64,000 nt of DNA from Sciurus carolinensis (Eukaryota > Chordata > Mammalia > Rodentia > Sciuridae): assembly GCF_902686445.1 (NCBI RefSeq), contig NC_062218.1:132913241-132977240 (forward strand), written 5' to 3'. The notes below the pieces were generated by a model, which worked only from the letters and a program-made list of their open reading frames with translations, was not told the DNA's origin and did not search any database. A program made the position numbers and the translations under genes. Shown piece by piece: positions 34,225 through 43,925 of this stretch; the first letter of the stretch is position 1; each line of letters opens with the position of its first letter.

Positions 34225-37200
34225 TTAAGATTGGCTTATCTCACTTAGCATGATATTCTCCAATTTCATCCATTTGCCTGCAAATGCCATAATGTTATTA
34301 TTCTTTATGGCTGAGTAATATTCCATTGTATATATATACCACAGTGTCTGTATCCATTCATCAGTTGAAGGACATCCAGGTTGGTTCCACATTCTGGCTA
34401 TTGTGAATCGAGCAGCTATGAACATTGATGTGGCTGTATCTCTGCAGTATGCTGATTTTAAGTTCTTTGGGTATAGGCCAGGGAGTGGGATAGCTGGGTC
34501 AAATGGTGGTTCCATTCCAAGTTTTCTAAGGAATCTCCACACTGTTTTCCAGAGTGGCTGCATTAATTTGCATCCCCACCAGCAATGTATGAGTGTACCT
34601 TTTTCCCCACATCCTCTCCAACACCTATTGTTGCTTGTGTTCTTGATAATCGCCATTCTAATTGGAATCTTAGTGTAGTTTTGATTTGCATTTCTCTTAT
34701 TACTAAAGATGGTGAACATTTTTTCATATGTTTGTTGATTGCTTGTAGATCTTCTTTTGTGAAGGGTCTGTTCATATCCTTAGCCCATTTGTTGATTGGG
34801 TTATTTGTATTCTTCATATAGAGTTTTTTGAGTTCTTTATATATTCTGGAAATTAGTGTTCTATCTGAAGTATGAGTGGCAAAGATTTTCTCCCACTCTG
34901 TAGGCTTTCTCTTCACATCGCTGATAGTTTCCTTTGCTGAGAGAAAGCTATTTAGTTTGAATCTGTCCCAGTTATTGATTCTTGCTTTTTTGTCTTATGC
35001 TATGGGAATCCTGTTAAGGAAGTCTGATCCTAAGCCAACAAGTTAAAGATTTGGACCTACTTTTTCTTCTATAAGATGCAGGGTCCAGGCTGGGGAGATA
35101 GCTCAGTGGGTGGAGTGCTTGTCTTGTAAGCACAAGGTCCTGGGTTTGATCCCCAGCACAAAAAAAAAAAAAAAAAAAAAAAAAAAGATGCAGGGTCTCT
35201 GGTCTGATTTTGAGGTCCTTGATCCATTGTGAGTTGATTTTTGTGCAGGGTGAGAGATAGGGGTTAAGTTTCATTCTGTTGCATATGGATTTCCAGTTTT
35301 CACAGCACCATTTGTTGAAGAGGCTATCTTTTCTCCATTGCATATTTTTGGCACCTTTGTCTAATATGAGAAAACTGTATTTATTTGGGTTTCTGTGTCC
35401 TCTATTCTGTACCATTGATCTACCTGTCTACCCTTTCAGATGTTTCATCGCTTGCATATAAAAATACTTTAGATTTATGCGTGTTGATTTTATAGCCTGC
35501 TATTTTGCTGAATTCATTGATGAGGTCTAGAAGTTTTCTGGAAGAGGTTTTTGGATCCTCTAAATATAGAATCATGTCATCAGCAAATAATGACAGCTTA
35601 AGTTCCTCTTTTCCTATTCGTATTCCTTTAATTTATTTGGTCTGCCTAATTGCTCTGGCTAGAGTTTTGAGGACAATGTTGAATAGAAGTGGTGAAAGAG
35701 GACATCCCTGTCTTGTTCCCATTTTTAAAGAGAATGGTTTCAGTTTTTCTCCATTCAGAATGATGTTGGCCATGGGCTTAGCATAAATAGCCTTTACAAT
35801 GTTCAGGTATGTTCCTACTATCCCTATTTTTTCTAGTGTTTTGAGCATGAAGGGGTGTTGTATTTTGTCGAACGCTTTTTCTGCGTCAATTGAAATGACC
35901 ATATGATTCTTATCCTTAAGTCTATTGACATGATGGATCACATTTATTGACTTATGGATGTTAAACCATCTTTGCATTCCAGGGATGAACCCCACTTGAT
36001 TGTGGTGCGTGATATTCTTAATATGTTTTTGGATATGGTTTGCCAATATTTTGTTAAGGATCTTTGCATCTATATTCATTGGTCTAAAATTTTCTTTCCT
36101 TGATTCGTCTTTGCCTGGTTTGGGTATGAGGGTGATATTAGCTTCATAGAATGAGTTGGGTAGGGTACCCTCCTTTTCTATTTCCTGGAATACTTTGAGA
36201 AGTATTGGAATGAGTTCTTCTTTGAAGGTCTTGTAGATCTTGGCGGAGAATCTGTCTGGTCCTGGGCTTTTCTTGGATGGTAGATTTTTAATGGCTTCTT
36301 GTATTTCATCACTTGTTATTGATCTATTTAAATTGCATATGTCCTCCTGGTTCAGTTTGGGAGGAGTATATGTCTCTAGAAATTTGTCAATGTCTTCAGT
36401 AGTTTCTATTTTGTTGGAATACAGGTTTTCAAAGTAGCTTCTCATTATATTATGTATCTCAGTGGTGTCTGTCATGATATTTCCTTTTTCATCACAAATT
36501 TTAGTAATTTGAGTTTTCTCTCTCCTTCTCTTTTTTAGTGTGGCTAAGGGTTTATCAATTTTGTTTACTTTTTCAAAGAACCAACTCTTTGTTTTGTCAA
36601 TTTTTTGAATTGTTTCTTTTGTTTCTATTTCATTGATTTCAGCTCTGATTTTAATTATTTCCTGTCTTCTACTACATTTGCTGTTATTCTGTTCTTCTTT
36701 TTCAAGGGCTTTGAGCTGTAATGTTAGGTCATTTAGTTGTTGACTGTTCATTCTTTTCTGGAATGCTCTCCATGCAATGAATTTTCCTCTTAGTACCGCT
36801 TTCATAGTGTCCCAGAAATTTTGATATGTTGTACCATCATTCTCATTGACCTCTAAGAATTTTTTTATCTCCTCCCTGATATTTTCTGTTATCCATGTTT
36901 CATTCAATAGCATATTATTTAGTCTCCAGGTGTTGGACTAATTTCTGTTTTTTATTTTGTGATTGATTTCTACTCTCAGTCCATTATGATCTGGTAGAAC
37001 ACAAGGCAGTATCTCTATTTTTTTGCATTTCCTAAGGGCTGCTTTGTGGCATAACATATGGTCTATTTTCGAGAAGGTTCCATGTGCTGCTGAGAAGAAA
37101 GTGAATCCATTCATTGATGGATGGAATATTCTATATATGTCTATTAAGTCTAGGTTATTGATTGTGTTATTGAGTTCTATGGTTTCTTTGGTTGGTTTTT

Positions 37201-37630
37201 GTGTGGAACATCTATCTAGTGGTGACAGAGGTGCATTAATGTCACCCAGAATTATTGTGTTGTGGTCCATGTGATTCCTGAAATTGAGAAGGATTTGTTT
37301 GACGTACAGGGATGCACCATTGTTTGGGGCATAGATATTTACTATTGTTATGTCTTCCCGATTTATGGTTCCCTTAAGCAGTGTGAAATGCCCTTCTTTA
37401 TCCCTTCTGACTAACTTTGGCTTGAAGTCCACTTTATCTGATAAAAGGATGGAAACTCCCGCTTTTTTACTAAGTCCATGTGCGTGGCAGGTTTTTTCCC
37501 ATCTTTTCACCTTTAGTCTGTGGATATCTTTTTCTATGAGATGAGTGTCTTGCAGGCAGCATATTGTTGGGTCTTTCTTTTTAATTCATTCTGCCAGTCT
37601 ATGTCTTTTGATTGATGTGTTTAGGCCATT
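34225..37630 (-). pseudogene. L1 ORF2, multiply broken
   Basis: Minus-strand endonuclease (36938-37510: GDINAPLSPLD, LPDHNGLRVEI) and RT (35633-36913: [27 protein letters not shown]) frames are readable. The catalytic FADD region follows near 35580 on the far side of a frame change; a deletion near 35440-35500 and the ID SINE at 35086 interrupt the C-terminal part. The last segment (34225-34719) has the [18 protein letters not shown] motif. No full product. Confidence 0.9.
35086..35184 (+). repeat. Young ID SINE with 13-bp TSD
   Basis: A 74-bp tRNA-derived unit (GGCTGGGGAGATAGCTCAGTG ... GGTTTGATCCCCAGCAC) with intact Pol III A- and B-box-like motifs and an uninterrupted A-tail of about 25 bases. 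AAGATGCAGGGTC occurs perfectly at 35073-35085 and 35185-35197. It interrupts L1 ORF2, so it is younger than that L1. Confidence 0.95.
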
Positions 37631-37839
37631 AACGTTCAGGGTTATTATTGAGATATGATTTGTATTCCCAGTCATTTGGGCTTATTTTTGGTTTTTAAGT
37701 TGGCTTTGTTTCTCCTTTGAGTGGTTTTTCTCTAAGGAAGTTCCTCCCTTTGCTGACCTACATTGTTGTTTTTCATTTCCTCTCATGGAATATTTTGTTG
37801 AGAACATTCTGTAGCGCAGGCTTTTTTTTTTTTTTGTAA

Positions 37840-39104
37840 ATTCTTTTAACTTTTGTTTATCATGGAAGGATTTTATTTCATCTTCAAATATGATGGTTAG
37901 TTTTGCTGGGCATAGGATTCTTGGTTGGCAACCATGTTCTTTCAGAGCTTGAAATACATTGTTCCAGATGGATGTAGAATGCAGCTGTTAATGGGATAAG
38001 AAAAGAATATACAGAAGTTCTAGATAATAGAAAGGATAAGAGTGGAATCAAAAGAAATTAGATGTTAGCATGCAAAAAAGGGAGAAAGAGACTCTGAGGG
38101 AACAGGTAAACAAAAGGAAAAGAGAGCAAGAAAAGTAAAGAAATAAAAACTTAAAATTTTTCAATAAGGAGAAAAAAGAAAATCTACAGTATAATAGTCA
38201 TATAGTAATGAAACCTCCCAGTCTTCAGTAGCCTGATGCATGAGAGGTACCTGACAATGAGCTTGAAGTCTCTAGTAGGCGTCTCAGGATGGGTTTTGCC
38301 CCACCTAAAGATCAGAGCTACGGGTTTCAAGCTTATCCAAGATGGCCGCTTTGGCTTCCAAATGTGTTGGCAAATGGTGAGCTACAGCTCAGGGTGTGGA
38401 TGTGGTCAGCTGGAGGTCCTGGAGGCGGGGTGCGGTTGGTGATGCAGGGGTCCTGGAGGTCAGGTGTGTTTGGTGTGGTTGCGGGATCCTGGATGCCGGG
38501 TGCAATCAGTTAGTCTGGGGTCCCGGTGATAGGGCTCAGTCAGTTGGTCTGGGTGTCCTGGCGGCAGGGAGCTGTCAGTCGATGTGAGGGCCCCAGAGGC
38601 AGGGAGTGATCTGTTGAGCTGAAGGATCCTGGAGATGGGGCTCAGTCAGTCAGGCCAGGGGTCCTATGGGGCCTGGCTGTTGTCTGAAAATGGCGGCAGC
38701 CACATGTAATCAAACCTGCAGGTACTGTAACAGTGAACTTCCAGGCAACAGAAGGCAGCTGGTGCTCCACTGGCGGTTGGCGATCAGTTTGCTGACTGTT
38801 GTCGGTCGATCGGGAGGTGAACCTCATGTGTTGGGTGATGGATAGGTGTAAGGCAGGTGATGGACAGGCGAGAGGCAGGCAAATGGAGGATGATAGGCAC
38901 CCGACAGTGAGCAATCTGCTCTCAAAAAAGGCTTCAATATGCTGGCAGACTGCAGGTGATCACAGCAGACAAATGGGGTAAACAGCAGGGGATGGATAAG
39001 CAGCAAAAACTGCCTCACCAAGAAACAGATATCCTCTGCTTGAAATCGGAGTTATGGAGCGACAAGGAACACAGCCTTCCTCTAGTCCTCCATCTTGGAT
39101 CCCC
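37840..39104 (-). promoter_or_regulatory. L1 ORF1 remnant and 5'UTR
   Basis: 37840-37975 is the C-terminal end of ORF1 (complement of AAAATCCTTCCATGATAAAC). At about 37975 it jumps to 5'UTR (GGGATAAGAAAAGAATATAC), so most of ORF1 is deleted. The 5'UTR contains GGTCCTGGAGG/GTCCTGGCGG-type short repeats (38400-38660) and GC-rich sequence like that at 61.6-61.77 kb. Promoter role is inferred by position only. Confidence 0.65.
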
Positions 39105-39952
39105 CCAAAGTCTTTAGTGTATCTTCAACACCAAAGTAGTACTTGCCCATGTCCTAATTTCATCAACATATCATCCTATTATTTTCTTCACTTGAATGAA
39201 TTTCACATTAGGGAAGACTTCAGCAGATAACTCAATAGCTTGGTTGAATCCATTTGCACCAGCAGAGGATATATCAACTAATTTTAAAGCTTTTGATTGC
39301 AACCTCTGATTAGTCATATCAGATTGACTTAGTTCTCTTTTAAAGTTAGCTGATCCAACTAAAAATGACACCAGCCACATTCACTTTGTCTCCAGAAATA
39401 AACAGCTGCACAGCAGTCTCTGTTTCTTTCTGAATATAGTTATGTCATTTTTCTATTCTCAAATCAGCAAAATGCAAGGTTGACTGATCTCCTGTACCAT
39501 GTTTCTTTGGGAGAGCCACAGTGAATTTGTGTAGGACTTCTCTCGTGTTTCCTTGGTGTGTGCCAAAAAGCGCACCACTGCCATCTATTACAATGAAGTC
39601 ATATTTGCTATCATCTGAAAGTAGTGCTGAAAGAGCCTCTGTGTGGAATTTGTTGTCACACAAATACAATTATGTATTAATTGGTTTGAAAGGTTCAAAA
39701 TCAATGTTGACTTTCTTTTCCTTTCCTCCTTCTGTTACAATTGCTCCACAGTAAACAACCAGACCACTTGGAGGTCCTTCATTATAAAGTTTGAGTCTTT
39801 GTTGCACAGATGTAATGATTCCCAGGACTGAAAGGGGGTTTATTGGTGACTTGATAATAGATGGAGTTCCAAACTCATCTGCTAACATTTTTCCCACTCG
39901 TAAATGAGAAATGATCAGTGATATCAGGCTAGTGCCATTACCGGGCCTTAGA

Positions 39953-40745
39953 AGTGCTGGACGGGGAGGCCAGTTTTAAAAGTCCTGACTGAAGAACATG
40001 AAGGGAGGAAACCAGGGAAGGATGTGCGGAAAGGAAAGCCAGGTACTTTTCCCCAGCAGCAGTGGGTGTCACCACCCAGAGCCCTGGAGCCCGAAGCGTG
40101 AGGAGCAGGACTTAAGGGCCTGAGAGGGGCACGAACATAGTAATTGTGGCTTACCGGGAGAGGGGTCGCATGGCCTGAGCCCAGGGGGACAGGTTCTTGC
40201 CCCCAAGTGGGGAAAACAGGCCTTCTCCGGTCAACAGCTCCGACCCTCACCCCTGGGGAGGGTACTACCCTGACATCCAGAAGTCGGGTGCTGGCTAGTG
40301 CCGGATCTCCTCATGGGGCTATGCGGTGGGCGGTGGGCGCGGGGGTGGCCATCCTGAGGGGTTGGGGCCCAAGAGGGCACCGGGTGGGGGCGGATGCGGC
40401 GCTCACCCGCGGGCCGCCTCAAGCTCTGATGAGCTTCTCCATCTTCCAGATCGCCACCTACCTGTCCGTGCCCTGCGGTCTCTGCCCTCTTCTCGCCTCA
40501 GTCTCCCTAAAGGCCCAGTCCTGGGTGGTGACGGCTCCTGCCACAGTGGCTCCTCCCACAGCAGCTCCTCCCACGGGGCTCCTCCCACAGAGGCTCCTCC
40601 CACAGTGGCTCCTCCCACAGGGCTCCTCCCACAGCGGCTCCTCCTCCCCGGCCAGTGCGCTGCTTGCAGTCCACCCACATTTAGTCTGTGATAACGCTTC
40701 CTCTGCCAGGTGCAGAGGGGAAAGCGGCCCATCTCATTGTTTTTA
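39953..40745. other. GC-rich, CpG-containing block of unknown origin
   Basis: Abruptly GC-rich with many CpGs between the truncated 5' end of the ETF1 copy and an AT-rich region. Overlapping long frames exist on both strands (for example 40144-40746), as expected of GC-rich DNA, and none shows a motif I recognise. It could be an old CpG island or promoter, or part of an unrecognised insertion. It lacks visible TSDs and a poly(A) tail. Confidence 0.45.
40536..40655. repeat. Short tandem array, unit about 15-16 bp
   Basis: Seven tandem units of the type GGCTCCTCCCACAG with small length changes. Each contains a CTCCTCCC core. Confidence 0.85.
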
Positions 40746-40805
40746 AAGTAACAATAGTGGATCCTATTTAATGTTTATATTAAGTACACATCCGTTTATT
40801 TTATG

Positions 40806-41033
40806 GGTTTTTTTGTTTTTGTTTTTTGTTTATTTTGGTACTGGGGATTGAACTCAGGGGCACTTTACCACTGAGCCGCATCCCCAGCCCTGTTTTGTAT
40901 TTAGAGTCAGGGTCTCACTGAGTTGCTTAGCACCTCACCATTACTGAGACTAGTTTTTGAACTTGCAATACTGTGTCTCGGCCTCCCAAGACGCTGGGAT
41001 TACAGGCATGCACCACCGCAACCAGCTAATTTT
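40806..41033 (-). repeat. SINE, B1-ID composite
   Basis: Top strand: T-rich run, GTACTGGGGATTGAACTCAGG...ACTGAGCCGCATCCCCAGCC (ID complement), then GAGTCAGGGTCTCACTGAGTTGC...GCTGGGATTACAGGCATGCACCACC (7SL-derived complement). This composite is typical of squirrels. Confidence 0.9.
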
Positions 41034-41360
41034 ATGGTATTTTAAAAAATGGTTAGTAAGGTAAATTTTAGGGCTTTAGAACTACATTAAACACTGATTC
41101 ATAGACCCTTACCCTAAAAATGGGTGCATTATATTTGTACAAAAATCATATTGCAAGAAGGTTTTTTTATGTGTTTTTAAACTCAGTATTATGAAATGCT
41201 GATTATGATCTCAGTACTTGAAATGCTTCTATGTAGAAGGTGGAATTCATTTTTCTTTGTGATTCCAAAGGTAAGAATAAGCGCAGCTACACTGAAGAGT
41301 GTTGGAGACTTACTTTGGCTGAGTATAAATGGACAATACACAAAGGAAGAGTAAAAAAAA

Positions 41361-41450
41361 AAAAATTAAGTGACTGGACTGGTTCAGTGATAGAGCACTT
41401 GTGCTGGGTCCTAGGTTCCATCCCCAGCACTGGGGAAAAAGAAAAATAAA
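41361..41450 (+). repeat. ID-type SINE
   Basis: GACTGGTTCAGTGATAGAGCACTTG...GGTTCCATCCCCAGCACTGG with an A-rich tail. The A-box is slightly changed (GGTTCAGTGATAG). Directly preceded by an A13 run. Confidence 0.85.
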
Positions 41451-42160
41451 ATAAGGGACATCCTATGAGTTAGCCTGTTTCCCTTCCCCCAGACTTTACA
41501 CAGGAGCTGCATGACAACATCTGGGTACTGGTGTAGAGAAATTCTTGGAGCCAAGTAGATACTTAAAGTTTGCTTCTAAAATCTGACATATTATCCTAGA
41601 TTTTTAATTTTTCCCCCTCCTGTCCTCTTCTTAAAAACTCAGAATTGCAAATCACAATGCCTATAGTACAAGGGGGTATGTTCCAAAAGGGGAATGTTTG
41701 AGTAGAGAAGCTACATGGTTCTTCTAAGGGGAGGGGCAAATGCTGCTCAATTCCTACTAATTTTATTTGAGGAAGTTTGGGTCCAGTATCTCCTCATTTT
41801 TTGAATGTTCAGAAACACTGAACATCCATAATACATGTGAATTCTACTGATTTTCATACATTGTCAAAAGTTCTAATAGAAAACTGATGGTTCTGTTGGC
41901 CAAACATCTTTCAGGTAGACAACAGTTTGTGATATTTGTATACTAAATCACTCTTCTCTTTTCTCCCTGCCACTTTTTGTTTTGTTGTTGTTGTTGTGGA
42001 GCTGGGAGCTGAATCTAGGGTCTCACACATTCTTCTTTCTTTTTTTTATCTCTAGAAGAGTAAAATGACCTGTAGAAATGTCTGTTTTTGAGGATTTTGA
42101 ATTATATGGTTAGCATATTTTCATTGAAATATTTAATGAAAATATTTCATTTCATTTTCC
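41451..42160. other. Unassigned sequence with a SINE scrap
   Basis: TTGTTGTTGTTGTTG (41978) followed by GGAGCTGGGAGCTGAATCTAGGGTCTC looks like a short minus-strand ID/B1-ID remnant (about 41975-42030). Otherwise nothing assignable. Confidence 0.4.
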
Positions 42161-42164
42161 TAGG

Positions 42165-42600
42165 AACTACATAAACCAATAAATGCATACAATAAGTCAT
42201 ATTCAGATGTTTCATAGTAGCACTATTCCAAAGATAGAAACAACAAATGTTCAACAGATGAATGAATAAAGATGTAGTATATCTAGATAATCAAATATTT
42301 TTCAGTCACAAAAAAAGAATGATGTGCTGATATGTGGTATTACATGTATGAAACTTGAAAGCATATTGTAAGAATCTATGTGAAATCAGCAGGAAAAGGA
42401 AATGAGTAGACCCAGAAAATTCCTGAATTTTCCTGAGAATGAAGAATGATTGAAAATGTGAATCAAAGGTACCCATTTTGGGTAATGGAAATATTCTAAA
42501 ATGATGGAAATACAATTGTATGAATACACTAAAAGTTATTTAATTGTATTTTTAAATGTGTGATTTGTATGATAAGAATTATTGCAATAAAGATGTTAAA
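42165..42600 (+). repeat. Ancient L1 3' end remnant
   Basis: TTCATAGTAGCACTATTCC, CAACAGATGAATGAATAAAG and AGCATATTGTAAGAATC, ending TTGTATGATAAGAATTATTGC, follow the order of ancient mammalian L1 3' ends. No open frame. Confidence 0.6.
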
Positions 42601-42929
42601 GGTGATTATACACCAATTATATAGCAAACAATACTATTGTATGAGGAAACTCCATCACTCTCCCCACTTGTTTCACATATTCAACACCCTTCAGCCAATA
42701 AGCATACCATGATTAGTGTGGATGAACCATTTTTTAATACATATATGCAGATATGTTGATCCACTCTCCCCCTTTTAAAGAAATAATATAACACTATGTA
42801 TATCATGAGGAATTCGCTTTGCTCATTCACATCTGGGTGAAGAGTCTGGCACTGCATAGGATAACTAAATAATCATGGAAAATTTGCTTAAACCCTCTAT
42901 GACCTAGTATCTTTTCTGTAGAACAATGA

Positions 42930-43300
42930 TAATAGTGTGGGACAAGTTTTTGTACTGTCCCCAAAAGACATATGTGTTAAAGCCTTAGCCCCCAGCTTGG
43001 CACTATTGGGAACTTTATCATGTGGTGCCTAGTGGAAGGTTTTAGGTCATTTGAGGCATGCCCTTGAATGGGCATGTAGACCATGGTCTCTTCCTCTATC
43101 TTTCATCCCAGCCATGAGGTGAATGCTCCCATATATGTTTCATACATGATATGCTACCTCACCACAGGGCCAACAGAAATGGGTCCAACAAACTATGGGT
43201 TGAAACCTCCAGTACTGTAAAACAAAATAAATCTTCTCTCTTTATAAGTTGATTGATTACTTAAGTATTTTGTTACAGCAAAAGAACGCTAACACAAATA
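42930..43300 (+). repeat. MaLR-type (ERVL) LTR
   Basis: CCCCAAAAGACATATGTGTTAAAGCC, then TAGTGGAAGGTTTTAGGTCATTTGAGG, GCCATGAGGTGAATG, and the AATAAATCTTCTCTCTTTATAAGTTG poly(A)-signal region in LTR order. About 370 bp, plus orientation. The two other copies in the window (12.2, 32.5 kb) are on the minus strand. Confidence 0.7.
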
Positions 43301-43745
43301 GAATAAAAACATAGCATCATTGAAAAAATTAATCAGGATAATATGTGCATAATTTTTAGGCTAGAGCCATAAAACAGTAAGTACTACATAGTTTTTGCTG
43401 TTATTTTTCTTTCCTGGATCAGTTCTTCAAAGAAGGCCTTCCCTATCCTTTTGGAAAGTAACACTCTCTTTCATAATTATACATAGAACTATGTGGCATT
43501 TGTACTAATTATATGTAAAGTTGATCCTACTAAGATAATACTGTTTTAAGTATTTCAATGTTTTTCTTAATGGCTTTAAGCTCTGTGAATGGACAAACTA
43601 CTGCACTTAACACTATGAGTGCAATTATTTCAGGTGACATTTATATCTTGTTAAATATGGATTTCCTTGGAGTTGAGGATCCTATTTTTTGTATTTTTTC
43701 ATGCAAAGAGAAGGTACTGAATAAATATTTGAATTAGAGTAACTC
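43301..43745. other. Unassigned AT-rich sequence
   Basis: Nothing recognised. Confidence 0.35.
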
Positions 43746-43925
43746 TAAGTCCATTGAGTGAATGTCTACCACACACCAGGCACCTCACGTACATTGTCAT
43801 TCACCTACAAACAGTAGAACAGGACAGGTTACATTAACATCATCTTAATGACAGGGAAACTAAGGCTCAGGCATTTTTTTTTGTAAGATCATACAGCTAA
43901 TAATGGCAGAGCCATTTTTCTCTAA
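43746..43925 (+). repeat. MIR SINE
   Basis: TACCACACACCAGGCACCTCACGTACATTGTC, then AGGGAAACTAAGGCTCAGGCA and ATCATACAGCTAATAATGGCAGAGCC follow the order of the MIR core and 3' part. Ancient and diverged. Confidence 0.75.

Larger units (their letters stand above)
33982..39104 (-). mobile_element. L1 LINE inserted in ETF1 pseudogene, 11-bp TSD
   Basis: A minus-strand L1 of 5.1 kb from its A-tail (33982) to a 5' end near 39104 (complement of a GGGGATCCAAGATGGAGGAC start). CCAAAGTCTTT at 33971-33981 and 39105-39115 is a perfect TSD, and joining the flanks restores continuity of the ETF1 copy. 5'UTR about 38000-39104; ORF1 is largely deleted; ORF2 is present with a gap near 35440-35500. An ID SINE sits in ORF2. 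The 5'UTR type matches the 60.4-64 kb copies. Confidence 0.95.
33308..39952 (-). pseudogene. ETF1: ETF1 (eRF1) processed pseudogene, split by an L1
   Basis: Minus-strand, intronless, 5'-truncated copy of translation release factor eRF1. The 5' portion (39105-39952) starts near the ARGNGT region and shows [46 protein letters not shown] and KFIQVKK. The 3' portion (33308-33970) resumes with the [15 protein letters not shown] region (near 33790), then 3'UTR and a poly(A) tract (T-run 33308-33320). The key eRF1 motifs are altered: stop-recognition NIKS reads IIKS (about 39848-39859) and peptidyl-hydrolysis GGQ reads GDQ (39484-39492). Frameshifts and stops add to this, so it is not functional. 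Confidence 0.93.

Noticed and set aside
35086..35160. tRNA gene
   Set aside because: Has tRNA-like A and B boxes but also an A-tail and a TSD, so it is an ID SINE; the same holds at 32.2, 41.4 and 47.6 kb.
40536..40655. CRISPR-like array
   Set aside because: Units are directly tandem without unique spacers, in a mammalian genome.
40144..40746. 200-codon frame in the GC-rich block
   Set aside because: GC-rich DNA yields chance frames in several phases here; part of it translates the CTCCTCCC tandem array; no recognisable domain.
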